Shown: piece after piece, positions 50,153 to 59,724 of the stretch
How positions within the stretch are numbered: position 1 is the stretch's first letter
Layout: each line of letters begins with the position of its first letter
NCBI GenBank assembly: GCA_947303085.1
Contig: CAMYXP010000003.1
Coordinates: 124,001 to 188,000, forward strand
Direction: 5' to 3'
From: an uncultured Bacteroidales bacterium
Lineage (GTDB): Bacteria; Bacteroidota; Bacteroidia; Bacteroidales; F082
DNA: 64,000 nt
The notes under the pieces: model-generated
Database searches by the model: none
What the model saw: only the letters and a program-made list of their open reading frames with translations
What the model was told of the DNA's origin: nothing
Position numbers and translations under genes: made by a program

Positions 50153-51958
50153 ATGTCGTTGAATATCATTAAGTTACTTCCCGATTCTGTTGCCAATCAG
50201 ATTGCTGCCGGTGAGGTCATCCAGCGGCCGGCGTCCGTTGTGAAGGAGCTGATTGAGAACGCGATAGATGCCGGAGCCACACAAATCGATCTGATTGTGA
50301 AAGACGCCGGCCGCACGTTCATCACAGTGATCGACAACGGCTGCGGCATGTCGGAGACGGATGCACGTCTATGTTTTGAACGTCATGCCACCTCGAAAAT
50401 CACCTGTGCCGATGACCTTTTTGCCATAAAAACCATGGGATTCCGTGGAGAGGCACTCGCATCAATAGCAGCAGTGGCGCAGGTCGAACTGACGACACGC
50501 AGAAAAGAAGACGAGGTAGGCACAAAGATTCGTATCGAAGGCTCGAAAGTAATTGAACAGCTTCCAAAACCAGCTTCTGTCGGCACAAACTTCACGATAA
50601 AGAATCTGTTTTTCAATGTGCCTGCACGACGTAACTTCTTGAAATCCAATGAGGCAGAGCTTCGTCACATCAACGAGGAGTTTTTCCGCATCACGATAAT
50701 GAATCCGGAGATTGGATTCACTTTTGTGAGCAACGACAAAGAGCTTTTCCATCTTTATCCAGGCACGCTGAAGCAACGCATCGTCGGGCTCTTCGGCAAA
50801 GATTACGATAGCAAGCTGCTGTCTGTTAACCAAGTGACTGAGACAGTTACAATCGACGGATTCATAGTAAAACCTGAGTTTTCCAAGAAGACAAGAGGCG
50901 AACAGTATTTCTTCGTGAACCGCCGTTTCATCAAACATGCCTATCTGCATCATGCGGTGGAGAACGCTTACAAGGAACTCATTCCACAGGATTGTTTCCC
51001 TGGCTATTTCCTTGATATTCAGATAGATCCGAAAGAAATCGATATCAATATCCATCCGACTAAGACCGAAGTTAATTTCATTGATGTGAAGCTGATTTAT
51101 GCCATCATGCATTCGGCGGTACGTAAAGCTATAGGACAGAATAACTTAGCCCCGATGCTCGACTTCGACATCAACCCGAATATGGGCATTGATTTCGGAG
51201 AGGCAAGTCGCATGGACCGACCAGTCATAACACCGAAAACTGACTTTGACCCTAATTATAACCCGTTTAAAATCAGTCCGATACGGCATCAGCAACAGCA
51301 GAATTGGCGTATCGCCTACGACAGCAGCAACGACACCGTCTCCAATACTTCGATTGGCGAAAACACCAGCGAAAACAAGCCTTTTGAAGAGGAACAGAAG
51401 AATCTTTACATTCAGCTGCAGCAGTCGTATATCGTGACAACGGTGAAGTCGGGAATACTTGTCATCGACCAACATCTGGCGCATGAAAGGATTCTTTACG
51501 AGAAGTATCTGAAAGAGATGGAGACTGAGGTCATCGCCTCGCAGCAGGAACTGTTTCCGCATCATATCTCCTTGAATATCAATGATGCATCTATTTTGAA
51601 AGAGATGAAACCTGAGCTTGAGAAAATAGGATTCAGGATTGAAGCGATGAACAACACTACTTTTGTAATCAATGGTACACCGGTCGATTGCAAAGGCAGT
51701 GACGCTGTTTCGATAATTGAGAAAATTTTAGAGGATTACAAGACTAATCTCTCTGGTAATCAATCAGATAAGAAGTTAAATTTAGCTCGTTCGCTGGCAT
51801 CACAGATGGCAGTGAAGGCGGGACAGACATTGAGTTCGGTGGAGATGCAGGACATCGTCGACAGGCTTTTCGGCTGCGCGGTAGCGGAAGTGGCGCCAAA
51901 TGGCAGGAAAATCTTCACAATCATCAATGCTGACGACATAAAAACACGTTTGAACTAA
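50153..51958 (+). CDS. mutL: DNA mismatch repair protein MutL
   Basis: 601 residues. N-terminal GHKL ATPase: IAAGEVIQRPASVVKELIENAIDAGA, DNGCGM, TMGFRGEALASIAA. The C-terminal dimer domain has IDQHLAHERILYE, a form of the DQHA-x2-E-x4-E endonuclease motif, so it probably nicks DNA itself. It links MutS mismatch recognition to strand removal. No mutS nearby. Ends by overlapping the rhomboid start (TAATG). Confidence 0.95.
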   Translation: MSLNIIKLLPDSVANQIAAGEVIQRPASVVKELIENAIDAGATQIDLIVKDAGRTFITVIDNGCGMSETDARLCFERHATSKITCADDLFAIKTMGFRGEALASIAAVAQVELTTRRKEDEVGTKIRIEGSKVIEQLPKPASVGTNFTIKNLFFNVPARRNFLKSNEAELRHINEEFFRITIMNPEIGFTFVSNDKELFHLYPGTLKQRIVGLFGKDYDSKLLSVNQVTETVTIDGFIVKPEFSKKTRGEQYFFVNRRFIKHAYLHHAVENAYKELIPQDCFPGYFLDIQIDPKEIDINIHPTKTEVNFIDVKLIYAIMHSAVRKAIGQNNLAPMLDFDINPNMGIDFGEASRMDRPVITPKTDFDPNYNPFKISPIRHQQQQNWRIAYDSSNDTVSNTSIGENTSENKPFEEEQKNLYIQLQQSYIVTTVKSGILVIDQHLAHERILYEKYLKEMETEVIASQQELFPHHISLNINDASILKEMKPELEKIGFRIEAMNNTTFVINGTPVDCKGSDAVSIIEKILEDYKTNLSGNQSDKKLNLARSLASQMAVKAGQTLSSVEMQDIVDRLFGCAVAEVAPNGRKIFTIINADDIKTRLN

Positions 51959-52845
51959 TGGACAATCAATTTAGACCACAAGGCTTTTCGATTTTACCCA
52001 CAGTGGTAAAAAACTTATTGATAATCAATGCAATATTCTTTCTCGCCACATGGGCGGCGGAGGCTGTTTGGCGCATCGACTTGTCGGATTATCTCGGCTT
52101 GCATTACATCGGAGCGTCGGATTTCAGGCCGTATCAGTTTGTGACATATATGTTCATGCACGGCGGCTTCGCGCATCTGTTTTTCAATATGTTCGCCCTC
52201 TGGATGTTTGGAAACTCCATTGAAAATGCATGGGGCCCCAAACGTTTCCTGGTGTTTTACTTCGTTTGCGGCATTGGCGCCGGCTTGACGCAGGAACTTG
52301 TGCAGTACATCCAGCTTTCGGATATGATTCAAAACTACGAATTTGTGAGGATGGGCAACAGAAGCATACCTGTTGACGAGTATCTGAACATGCTGACGAC
52401 GGTGGGTGCCTCGGGTGCTGTTTACGGCATACTTCTGGCATTCGGCATGATGTGGCCTAACTCACGGATTTACATATACTTCGCCATCCCGATTAAGGCA
52501 AAATGGTTTGTGATTATTTACGGTCTCATTGAGCTTTTCTCAGGATTCTCATCAGTCGACAATGTGGCGCATTTCGCACATGTAGGCGGCATGCTTTTCG
52601 GCTTGGGACTAATCCTATATTGGCGTTACAAAGAAGGCATTTGGAGGCCTAAATTCAACATAAAATTCAATAAAGACAGAGATTTTACGAGTCAAAGGCC
52701 TAAATCAGACTGGGATTATAACAAAGAACGTGCCGATGACGAACGCCGCACCGACGAAATCCTTGAAAAGATTAGCAAAGGCGGCTATAGTAGTCTCACT
52801 GAGGAAGAAAAAGAGTTTTTGTTTAAGCAAAGCAAGAAAAACTGA
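51958..52845 (+). CDS. Rhomboid intramembrane serine protease
   Basis: 295 residues, about six membrane segments. Catalytic Ser in GASGAVYG (S152) and His in AHVGGMLFG (H208); conserved HGGFAHLFFNM loop. The C-terminal ~65 residues are charged and cytoplasmic. It cuts membrane proteins within the bilayer. Joined to mutL and uvrB by 1-base overlaps. Confidence 0.93.
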   Translation: MDNQFRPQGFSILPTVVKNLLIINAIFFLATWAAEAVWRIDLSDYLGLHYIGASDFRPYQFVTYMFMHGGFAHLFFNMFALWMFGNSIENAWGPKRFLVFYFVCGIGAGLTQELVQYIQLSDMIQNYEFVRMGNRSIPVDEYLNMLTTVGASGAVYGILLAFGMMWPNSRIYIYFAIPIKAKWFVIIYGLIELFSGFSSVDNVAHFAHVGGMLFGLGLILYWRYKEGIWRPKFNIKFNKDRDFTSQRPKSDWDYNKERADDERRTDEILEKISKGGYSSLTEEEKEFLFKQSKKN

Positions 52846-54863
52846 TGAATTTCAAACTGTCATCGGAGTTTAAGCCAACGGGCGACCAGCCTCAAGCCAT
52901 CGAACAGCTGAAAAACGGCATTCTGGCAGGGGAGAGGTATCAGACTTTGATGGGAGTTACCGGTTCGGGAAAGACGTTCACAATAGCCAATCTGCTGGCG
53001 GAGTTGAACCGTCCGGCATTGGTTTTAAGCCACAATAAGACCCTCGCGGCACAGCTTTACAGCGAGTTTAAGCAGTTCTTCCCTGAAAACAAGGTCGAAT
53101 ATTTCGTTTCATATTACGATTATTATCAACCAGAAGCGTTTATTCCGCAGACAAACACCTATATCGAGAAAGATTTGTCGATAAACGACGAGATTGACAG
53201 GCTGCGACTGAGTACCACCTCGGCATTGCTTTCAGGACGACGCGACGTGATTGTAGTCTCCTCTGTATCATGTATTTACGGCATTGGAAACCCTGAAGAT
53301 TTCAGTAAAAATGTGATAAACATCGAGCTGGGACAGAAGATCCGTCGCGACGACCTTCTTTTTAACCTCTCGAACGCGCTTTACAGCCGCAATGACATAG
53401 AATTCACCCGCGGACGATTCCGTGTGAAAGGCGACACCGTAGACGTTTTTCCGGCATATTCCGAGACACCGTTCAGGATCATATTTTGGGATGATGAGAT
53501 CGAGGAACTCGAGTCGTTTGACCCGATAAACGGCACCAGAATCGAGAGTTTGCAGAGTATTACGCTGTTTCCGGCAAATATCTTTGTCACATCAAAAGAA
53601 AAGATAAAACAAGCCACAGAAGAGATTCTGCTCGACATGTTTACACAGGCCGAGTATTTTCGTGAGATAGGAAAATATGAAGATGCGAAACGTCTGGAAG
53701 ATCGTGTAAATCATGATGTTGAGATGATTCGCGAGCTCGGTTACTGTTCTGGTATCGAGAACTATTCACGATATTTTGATGGACGCGCCGCCGGCACGCG
53801 CCCGTTCTGTCTGCTCGATTTCTTCCCCGATGACTTCATCACCATAATCGACGAGAGCCACGTCACGGTGTCGCAGATCAGAGGCATGTACGGAGGCGAC
53901 CGATCGCGCAAGCAGACATTGGTGGAATACGGCTTCCGACTGCCGTCAGCGCTCGACAACCGTCCGCTGAAATTCGATGAGTTTGAAGCACTTACGGGAC
54001 AGACTATCTACGTCAGCGCGACTCCGGGCGACTACGAGATGCAGCAAACACAGGGCGTTTACGTGGAGCAGCTCATCCGTCCGACAGGCTTGCTGGACCC
54101 GGTCATCGAGGTGCGGCCTTGCACCAACCAAGTCGACGACCTCGTTGACGAGATAGTTCACGTGATAAGAAACAGGCAACGTGTGCTGGTCACCACCCTT
54201 ACAAAGCGCATGGCTGAGGAGCTGACCAACTACCTCAACAACCTGAATATCGGAACAAGATACATACATTCCGACGTCGACACCCTCGACCGCGTCGAGA
54301 TCATGATGGGCTTGAGAAGGGGAGACTTCGACGTTTTGGTGGGAGTGAACCTACTACGTGAGGGCTTGGATTTGCCTGAGGTTCAATTAGTTGCGATTTT
54401 GGATGCCGATAAAGAAGGATTCCTCCGTTCAGAACGCTCGCTGACACAGACGGCAGGACGCGCGGCGCGTAATGCCAACAGCAAAGTGATAATGTATGCC
54501 GACAAAATCACCGAATCGATGCAGAAAACCATCGACGAGACACAACGCCGACGCGAGAAACAGATGGCATATAACATCGCGAACGGCATAGTGCCGAAGA
54601 CAATTATCAAGCCGTTGGACAACGCTTGGGGCGACACCTTGAACAAGCAACGTCTCAACGAATATGCCACCACCGACGAGCAGATACGAACGGTGGCAGA
54701 AGAAAAAGCGACGGTTTACCGCTCGCCTAAAGACATCAAAAAAGCCATTCAGGAAGCCAAGAAAGAGATGGAGAAATCCGTCAAGGAACTCGACTTCATG
54801 AACGCCGCAAAATACCGCGACATCATTGTCGCATTGGAAGAGAAACTAAACAATCTCGATTGA
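52845..54863 (+). CDS. uvrB: Excinuclease ABC subunit B
   Basis: 672 residues. Walker A GVTGSGKT (37-44), the beta-hairpin region YYDYYQPEAFIP, helicase motifs DESHVT, SATPGD and QTAGRAARN, and the C-terminal UvrC-binding UVR motif (MEKSVKELDFMNAAKYRD). It verifies DNA damage in nucleotide excision repair. Operon placement with mutL gives two repair functions together. Confidence 0.97.
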   Translation: MNFKLSSEFKPTGDQPQAIEQLKNGILAGERYQTLMGVTGSGKTFTIANLLAELNRPALVLSHNKTLAAQLYSEFKQFFPENKVEYFVSYYDYYQPEAFIPQTNTYIEKDLSINDEIDRLRLSTTSALLSGRRDVIVVSSVSCIYGIGNPEDFSKNVINIELGQKIRRDDLLFNLSNALYSRNDIEFTRGRFRVKGDTVDVFPAYSETPFRIIFWDDEIEELESFDPINGTRIESLQSITLFPANIFVTSKEKIKQATEEILLDMFTQAEYFREIGKYEDAKRLEDRVNHDVEMIRELGYCSGIENYSRYFDGRAAGTRPFCLLDFFPDDFITIIDESHVTVSQIRGMYGGDRSRKQTLVEYGFRLPSALDNRPLKFDEFEALTGQTIYVSATPGDYEMQQTQGVYVEQLIRPTGLLDPVIEVRPCTNQVDDLVDEIVHVIRNRQRVLVTTLTKRMAEELTNYLNNLNIGTRYIHSDVDTLDRVEIMMGLRRGDFDVLVGVNLLREGLDLPEVQLVAILDADKEGFLRSERSLTQTAGRAARNANSKVIMYADKITESMQKTIDETQRRREKQMAYNIANGIVPKTIIKPLDNAWGDTLNKQRLNEYATTDEQIRTVAEEKATVYRSPKDIKKAIQEAKKEMEKSVKELDFMNAAKYRDIIVALEEKLNNLD

Positions 54864-54865
54864 AT

Positions 54866-56290
54866 ATGAATATTTTAGCAGTACCATTTTTCGCAACCGA
54901 CCAAGTGTGGAGTGTCATGTTACAGTTATGTATCATCGCTGTCGGACTCTTGGCAGGCAACATTATTAGAACCAAAGTCTCATTCATGCAGAAAAGTCTC
55001 ATTCCTTCAGCATTGATTGGCGGCGCTTTAATATTGATTTTCAGATGGATTTATTCTGATGTGCTGGGTTGGGAAGACCTCATCAACAAGAGTACGATGG
55101 AAATAATAACCTATCACGCCCTTGGTCTCGGATTTGTCGCTTTGGCGTTGAAAAACAATAAAGTGGAGTCGAAGTCAAGCACCATGAAAGTCATTGAAAC
55201 CGGCACGTTGACTGCCAGCACCTATATCATCCAAGGCATTGTGGGTCTGTTGGTTACGATTCCGATGTTCTATTTCGGAAAGCAGATTTTCTATGCCGCG
55301 GGCTTGCTTCTCCCTATGGGTTACGGCCAAGGACCGGGACAGGCGTTGAATTTCGGCACCATCTATATGGACAGGGCGGCGGAGCAAGGCATCGCATTCC
55401 CTGGAAAGGATTTCGGACTTTCAATAGCCGCGATGGGATTCATAATCGGTTGTGTGGTCGGCGTTATATATCTTAACATCTTGAAAAAGAAAGGAAAAAT
55501 CAAGATTTCGGAGATAAAAGAGAAACAGATGAACAAACTAAGCGATTACGAAGGCGAGAACGAAATCCCTGATACTGAATCAGTTGACAAGTTGTCTATA
55601 CAGTTCTGCCTGATACTTTTTACATACCTTTTGGTTTATTTGTTTAATCATTTTCTGCAGACTTTAGACCTCGGCAGCTTCGGCGAAAAGACACTTATGC
55701 CGTTGATGTGGGGCTTCAACTTCCTGCTTGGCACGCTGTTCGGCATCATGATTAAAGGCATTATAAAAGTCTTGAGAAAGAGACAAATCATGAAGAGAGA
55801 ATACATCAATAATTACCTTTTGAACCGTATCAGCGGCTTCTTCTTCGACATCATGATTGTTGCAGGTACTGCGGCCATAAACTTTAGTGAATTCAAAGGT
55901 TTTGCAATACCTTACATCCTCGTTTGCACTCTCGGCGCTATCGCCACATTCTGGTTTGTTCTGAAAGTCTGCAAACATATCTATCCGAATTATGTTTATG
56001 AAGGATTTTTCAGCATGTTCGGCATGCTTACAGGCACCGCTTCCAATGGCATGATTCTGCTTCGAGAGATTGACCCAAAATTTGAGACTCCGGCAGCAAA
56101 TAACCTTGTTTTACAGTCACTTCCGGCGGTGGCACTCGGCTTCCCTGTGCTACTTTTAGTCAGCTATGCACCTCAAGGCTTCACCCAAGCACTCATCACT
56201 TTGGGGATTTTGATTGTCGTTTTCATCATCTTTAATATGTTCATGTTCAGAAAGAAAATATTTCGGAAAAGAAGTAACGACTTACCGTAA
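54866..56290 (+). CDS. gltS: Sodium/glutamate symporter
   Basis: 474 residues from the ATG at 54866; a TTG at 54860 overlaps uvrB. About 11-12 membrane segments with two-fold pseudo-repeat: GLLAGNIIR, GYGQGPGQALNFG, and SMFGMLTGTASNGMILLREIDP. Family GltS imports glutamate with sodium. Followed by repeat copy C. It fits an amino-acid-using cell. Confidence 0.92.
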   Translation: MNILAVPFFATDQVWSVMLQLCIIAVGLLAGNIIRTKVSFMQKSLIPSALIGGALILIFRWIYSDVLGWEDLINKSTMEIITYHALGLGFVALALKNNKVESKSSTMKVIETGTLTASTYIIQGIVGLLVTIPMFYFGKQIFYAAGLLLPMGYGQGPGQALNFGTIYMDRAAEQGIAFPGKDFGLSIAAMGFIIGCVVGVIYLNILKKKGKIKISEIKEKQMNKLSDYEGENEIPDTESVDKLSIQFCLILFTYLLVYLFNHFLQTLDLGSFGEKTLMPLMWGFNFLLGTLFGIMIKGIIKVLRKRQIMKREYINNYLLNRISGFFFDIMIVAGTAAINFSEFKGFAIPYILVCTLGAIATFWFVLKVCKHIYPNYVYEGFFSMFGMLTGTASNGMILLREIDPKFETPAANNLVLQSLPAVALGFPVLLLVSYAPQGFTQALITLGILIVVFIIFNMFMFRKKIFRKRSNDLP

Positions 56291-56310
56291 GGTTATTCCA
56301 TCTGATCAAA

Positions 56311-56387
56311 AGATTATTGGTATCATTTGCAGAAATACGACCTACCACAGGGTACTGTGAGTATTTCGAAAATGATACCAATAATCT
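56311..56387 (+). repeat. Dispersed hairpin element, copy C
   Basis: 77 bp. Outer arms AGATTATTGGTATCATTT / AAATGATACCAATAATCT pair perfectly (18 bp) but are unlike the arms of A and B. Inner GAAATAC / GTATTTC pairs, with G-to-A and C-to-T changes on both sides compared with B. The centre is the same GACCTACCACAGGGTACTGT. Located between gltS and kamE. Confidence 0.9.
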
Positions 56388-56410
56388 CCGTTATCAAAAA
56401 TTCTAATTTT

Positions 56411-56444
56411 TTTGTTTTTTATTAAAAAAAATATATTATATTTG
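56411..56444 (+). promoter_or_regulatory. Promoter of the kamE fermentation operon
   Basis: TTTG (-33) at 56411-56414 and TATATTTG (-7) at 56437-56444, 22-bp spacer. A ~70-nt leader to the ATG contains a short AAAGG / CCTTT hairpin. No cobalamin riboswitch is recognisable. Confidence 0.65.
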
Positions 56445-56521
56445 CTGACTTGATAAAGGTGAATCCGCCTTTGTCTTGTACTGTTATTTAACTCGTTGAT
56501 AAAGAATAATTTATATAATAT

Positions 56522-57310
56522 ATGAGCGAAGGATTATATTCGATGGAAGCTAAGGATTTTGACAAAACCTTAGACTTGACGAAAATTAAGCCGTATGGCG
56601 ACACGATGAACGACGGCAAGACCCAGCTGAGTTTTACATTACCGGTGCCATGCGGCGCAGAAGCTGTTGAGGCAGCAAAACAACTCCTCAAAACTATGGG
56701 TTTCGAGAATCCTATTGTGGTGTATTACAAAGAGTTAACACCTGGATTCACGTTCTTTAACTGCTACGGAAGCTGCACACATACCGTGAATTACAGCACA
56801 ATTTACGTTCCGAAGGTCGAGTCGAACACCATGGACATGTACGAGACCGACAAATACATCAAAGAAAACATCGGACGTAAGATTGTCATCGTGGGTGCAA
56901 GTACAGGTACCGACGCTCACACCGTGGGTATCGACGCTATCATGAACATGAAAGGTTACGCAGGCCACTACGGACTAGAGCGTTATGAGATGATTGAGGC
57001 TTACAACCTCGGTTCGCAGGTGCCGAATGAGGAATTCATCGCAAAAGGCGTTGAACTTCACGCTGATGCATTGCTCGTCTCACAGACAGTTACCCAGAAA
57101 GACGTTCATATCAAGAATATGACCAACCTCATCGAGCTGATGGAGGCTGAAGGCTTGCGCGACAAGATGATTTGCTGCTGCGGTGGCGCCCGTATCTCGC
57201 ACGAGTTGGCTAAGGAACTTGGTTTCGACGCCGGCTTCGGAATGAACACCTACGCCGACGACGTGGCATCATTCGTGGTTCAGGAAATGGTTAAACGAGG
57301 CATGAAATAA
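56522..57310 (+). CDS. kamE: Lysine 5,6-aminomutase beta subunit
   Basis: 262 residues, the usual KamE length. The B12-binding motif DxHxxG is D131-A-H133-T-V-G136, and the PLP lysine is K144. The H133 and K144 numbering equals that of the characterised Clostridium enzyme. The Rossmann-like B12 domain (IVIVGASTGTDAH, SQTVTQKDVH, CCCGGARI) follows a small N-terminal domain. It shifts the 5-amino group of (beta-)lysine using adenosylcobalamin and PLP, and needs an alpha subunit (KamD). No kamD lies in this window, so its partner must be elsewhere. Ornithine 4,5-aminomutase is larger, and is rejected. Confidence 0.9.
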   Translation: MSEGLYSMEAKDFDKTLDLTKIKPYGDTMNDGKTQLSFTLPVPCGAEAVEAAKQLLKTMGFENPIVVYYKELTPGFTFFNCYGSCTHTVNYSTIYVPKVESNTMDMYETDKYIKENIGRKIVIVGASTGTDAHTVGIDAIMNMKGYAGHYGLERYEMIEAYNLGSQVPNEEFIAKGVELHADALLVSQTVTQKDVHIKNMTNLIELMEAEGLRDKMICCCGGARISHELAKELGFDAGFGMNTYADDVASFVVQEMVKRGMK

Positions 57311-57318
57311 CCCGTAGA

Positions 57319-57337
57319 GGATAAGGCTGCCTTATCC
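57319..57337 (+). promoter_or_regulatory. Hairpin between kamE and atoA
   Basis: Perfect 8-bp stem GGATAAGG / CCTTATCC with a CTG loop in the 79-bp gap. No T-run follows, so mRNA processing or differential stability is likelier than termination. Confidence 0.6.
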
Positions 57338-57389
57338 CAACTGGTTGTAAAAAATTAGAAATTACAATAACAATTAAATATTTCAGAAT

Positions 57390-58049
57390 ATGGATAAAAA
57401 TGAAATGAGAGAAGTTATCGCCAAGAGAGCGGCAAAAGAGCTGCATGACGGCGATGTAGTGAACCTTGGTATCGGTATCCCGACATTGATTCCTAACTAC
57501 CTTCCAAAAGGCGTTTCAGTGACGCTGCAGACCGAGAACGGTGCTATGGGCATGGGCCCGACACCTGAAGAAGGCAAGGAAGACAAGAACCTCATCAACG
57601 CTGGCGGTGGTTTCATCACCTTGACACCAGGCGCTTGCACATTTGATTCAGCAACATCATTCGCAATCATCCGCGGCGGTCACGTCAACGTGTCGTTCCT
57701 CGGCGCATTGCAGGTCGATGAGAAGGGTAACCTCGCCAACTGGATCATCCCGGGCAAGATGGCTCCTGGCATGGGTGGCGCAATGGACCTTGTGGTCGGT
57801 GCAAAACGCGTTATCCTTACCATGGAACACACACAGAAAGGTGCTCCTAAGATCTTGAAGGAATGCACACTGCCTCTCACAGCAGCAGGTCAGGTCAACA
57901 TGATCATCACTGAGATGGGTGTGATGGAAATCACAAAAGAAGGCATCGTCCTCACAGAGATCCATCCTGAATTCACTGTCGATCAGGTGCAGGCCGCAAC
58001 AGAGGCGAAGCTCATCATCAGCCCGAACCTCAAATCAATGGTTGACTAA
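57390..58049 (+). CDS. atoA: Acetate/butyrate-acetoacetate CoA-transferase, subunit B
   Basis: 219 residues, subunit-B length. [13 protein letters not shown] near the N-terminus and catalytic E49 in [10 protein letters not shown], plus [15 protein letters not shown] and [10 protein letters not shown]. It moves CoA between acetoacetate, butyrate and acetate. The enzyme is a heteromer, but subunit A (atoD) is not adjacent and not in the window. In the lysine pathway it acts on acetoacetate or butyryl-CoA. Three bases from the crotonase gene. Confidence 0.9.
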   Translation: MDKNEMREVIAKRAAKELHDGDVVNLGIGIPTLIPNYLPKGVSVTLQTENGAMGMGPTPEEGKEDKNLINAGGGFITLTPGACTFDSATSFAIIRGGHVNVSFLGALQVDEKGNLANWIIPGKMAPGMGGAMDLVVGAKRVILTMEHTQKGAPKILKECTLPLTAAGQVNMIITEMGVMEITKEGIVLTEIHPEFTVDQVQAATEAKLIISPNLKSMVD

Positions 58050-58051
58050 TC

Positions 58052-58834
58052 ATGGAATATCAATATTTAAAAAGCGAAGTCAAGGAAGACGGTATCTGCA
58101 TCATGACGGTGTCGGCTCCTAAATCGTTGAATGCACTGAATTCGACGGTTTTGAGAGAAATCGACGACTTCGTCAGCAACCTCGACACGAAGAAGACCCG
58201 CGTTCTCATCATCACTGGTGACGGCGAGAAATCGTTTGTGGCAGGCGCGGATATCTCAGAGATGGTGTATCTCTACGAGAAAGAAGGCTATGAGTTCAGT
58301 AAACTCGGCGCCATCGCTTTCCGTAAGATAGAGCTGCTCCCGATTCCTGTCATAGCTGCCGTCAACGGATTCTGCCTCGGCGGCGGATGCGAGCTGGCAA
58401 TGGCATGCGACTTTCGTTATGCCTCAAGCAACGCCAAGTTCGGTCAGCCTGAGGTGGGACTGGGCATTACACCTGGTTTCAGCGGCACATACCGTCTTGC
58501 AAAGCTCATCGGACAAGGCTACGCCAAGGAGATGATCTACACCGGCAAGGCCATCCGTGCCGACGAAGCACTGCGCATCGGTTTGGTGAACGCCGTTTTT
58601 GCTCCTGAAGAATTGATGGAAAGAGTCATTGAGACAGCCCAGAAGATAGTCGCCAACGCACCTTTGGCTATCAAATATGCCAAGGAATGTATCAACGAGA
58701 GCTACGACATGAACTCAGCCGACGCAATCGAACTGGAAAACCGCAACTTCGGAAAATGTTTTGCCACAGAAGACCAGAAAGAAGGCATGACAGCGTTTCT
58801 TAATAAAGGAAAAGCAAATTTTAAAGGAAAATAA
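58052..58834 (+). CDS. crt: Crotonase (3-hydroxybutyryl-CoA dehydratase)
   Basis: 260 residues. Oxyanion hole GADISE and GGGCELAMACD, with the two catalytic Glu at E114 and E134, 20 apart as in rat enoyl-CoA hydratase. It interconverts 3-hydroxybutyryl-CoA and crotonyl-CoA. Directly follows atoA and precedes the dehydrogenase, in butyrate-pathway order. Confidence 0.93.
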   Translation: MEYQYLKSEVKEDGICIMTVSAPKSLNALNSTVLREIDDFVSNLDTKKTRVLIITGDGEKSFVAGADISEMVYLYEKEGYEFSKLGAIAFRKIELLPIPVIAAVNGFCLGGGCELAMACDFRYASSNAKFGQPEVGLGITPGFSGTYRLAKLIGQGYAKEMIYTGKAIRADEALRIGLVNAVFAPEELMERVIETAQKIVANAPLAIKYAKECINESYDMNSADAIELENRNFGKCFATEDQKEGMTAFLNKGKANFKGK

Positions 58835-58849
58835 TTTAATTCAAATATT

Positions 58850-59686
58850 ATGAAAGTATTCGTTATCGGAACAGGAACCATGGCAAAGGGTATCGTGAAG
58901 GCTTTTGCAGCTAAGATGCCAGTCGTCATGAAGAGCAGAACTCAGGCCAGCATCGACAAGGCAATGGGTTCAATCGCAAAAGGTTACGCTAAACTCGTTG
59001 AGAAAGGCAAGATGACTCAAGAGGACGTTGACGCTCTTTTGAAGAACATCATCACCACCACCGACTACGCCACATTCAAAGACGCCGACCTCGTAATCGA
59101 GGCTGCATCAGAAGATATGGCTCTTAAGAAAGAGGTGTTCGCCGAACTCGACAAGATCTGCAAGCCGGAAGCAATCTTCGCAACCAACTCATCATCATTG
59201 TCAATCACCGAAATCGCTGCCTGCACAACACGTCCGGCACAGTTTATCGGCATGCACTTCTTCAACCCGGCCGACAGAATGGCATTGGTGGAAGTCATCA
59301 AAGGACAGCTCACAAGCGATGAAGTGACAAAATGCATCGTTGAGCTCGCCACATCAATCGGCAAACAGCCGGTCGAGGTGAAGGAAGCCCCAGGTTTCGT
59401 TGTCAACCGCATCCTCATCCCTATGATCAACGAGGCAGTTGGTATCTTGGCCGACGGTATCGCATCAGCAGAGGATATCGACAAGTGCATGATGCTTGGC
59501 GCAAATCACCCAATGGGACCTCTCGCATTGGCCGACCTCATCGGAAACGATGTCAACCTCGCCATCATGGAGGTGCTTTACAACGAATTCGGTGATCCTA
59601 AGTACCGCCCACATCCACTTTTGAGAAAGATGGTGCGCGCAGGTCTCTTAGGCCGTAAGACAGGCGAAGGATTCTACAAATACTAG
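58850..59686 (+). CDS. hbd: 3-hydroxybutyryl-CoA dehydrogenase
   Basis: 278 residues. Rossmann loop G7-T-G9-T-M-A12-K-G14, catalytic His in GMHFFNPA, Asn in APGFVVNRI. The usual glycine at position 12 of GxGxxG is Ala, a change often linked to NADP use. It reduces acetoacetyl-CoA. Codons favour C-ending forms as in the whole operon, suggesting high expression. Confidence 0.93.
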   Translation: MKVFVIGTGTMAKGIVKAFAAKMPVVMKSRTQASIDKAMGSIAKGYAKLVEKGKMTQEDVDALLKNIITTTDYATFKDADLVIEAASEDMALKKEVFAELDKICKPEAIFATNSSSLSITEIAACTTRPAQFIGMHFFNPADRMALVEVIKGQLTSDEVTKCIVELATSIGKQPVEVKEAPGFVVNRILIPMINEAVGILADGIASAEDIDKCMMLGANHPMGPLALADLIGNDVNLAIMEVLYNEFGDPKYRPHPLLRKMVRAGLLGRKTGEGFYKY

Positions 59687-59724
59687 GATTTAAAAAATAT
59701 TAATTGAAATAACATATCTAAAAC

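Noticed and set aside
41986..56387. 76-bp elements as plain intrinsic terminators
   Set aside because: Copy A lies between divergent starts, and a fixed centre with matching length in all copies is not needed for termination.
56445..56521. Cobalamin riboswitch in the kamE leader
   Set aside because: The leader is too short (about 77 nt) and has no B12-box pattern.
56522..57310. kamE as methylmalonyl-CoA mutase small subunit or ornithine 4,5-aminomutase
   Set aside because: Length of 262 residues and H133/K144 spacing match lysine 5,6-aminomutase beta; the mutase lacks the PLP lysine and the ornithine enzyme's B12 subunit is much larger.
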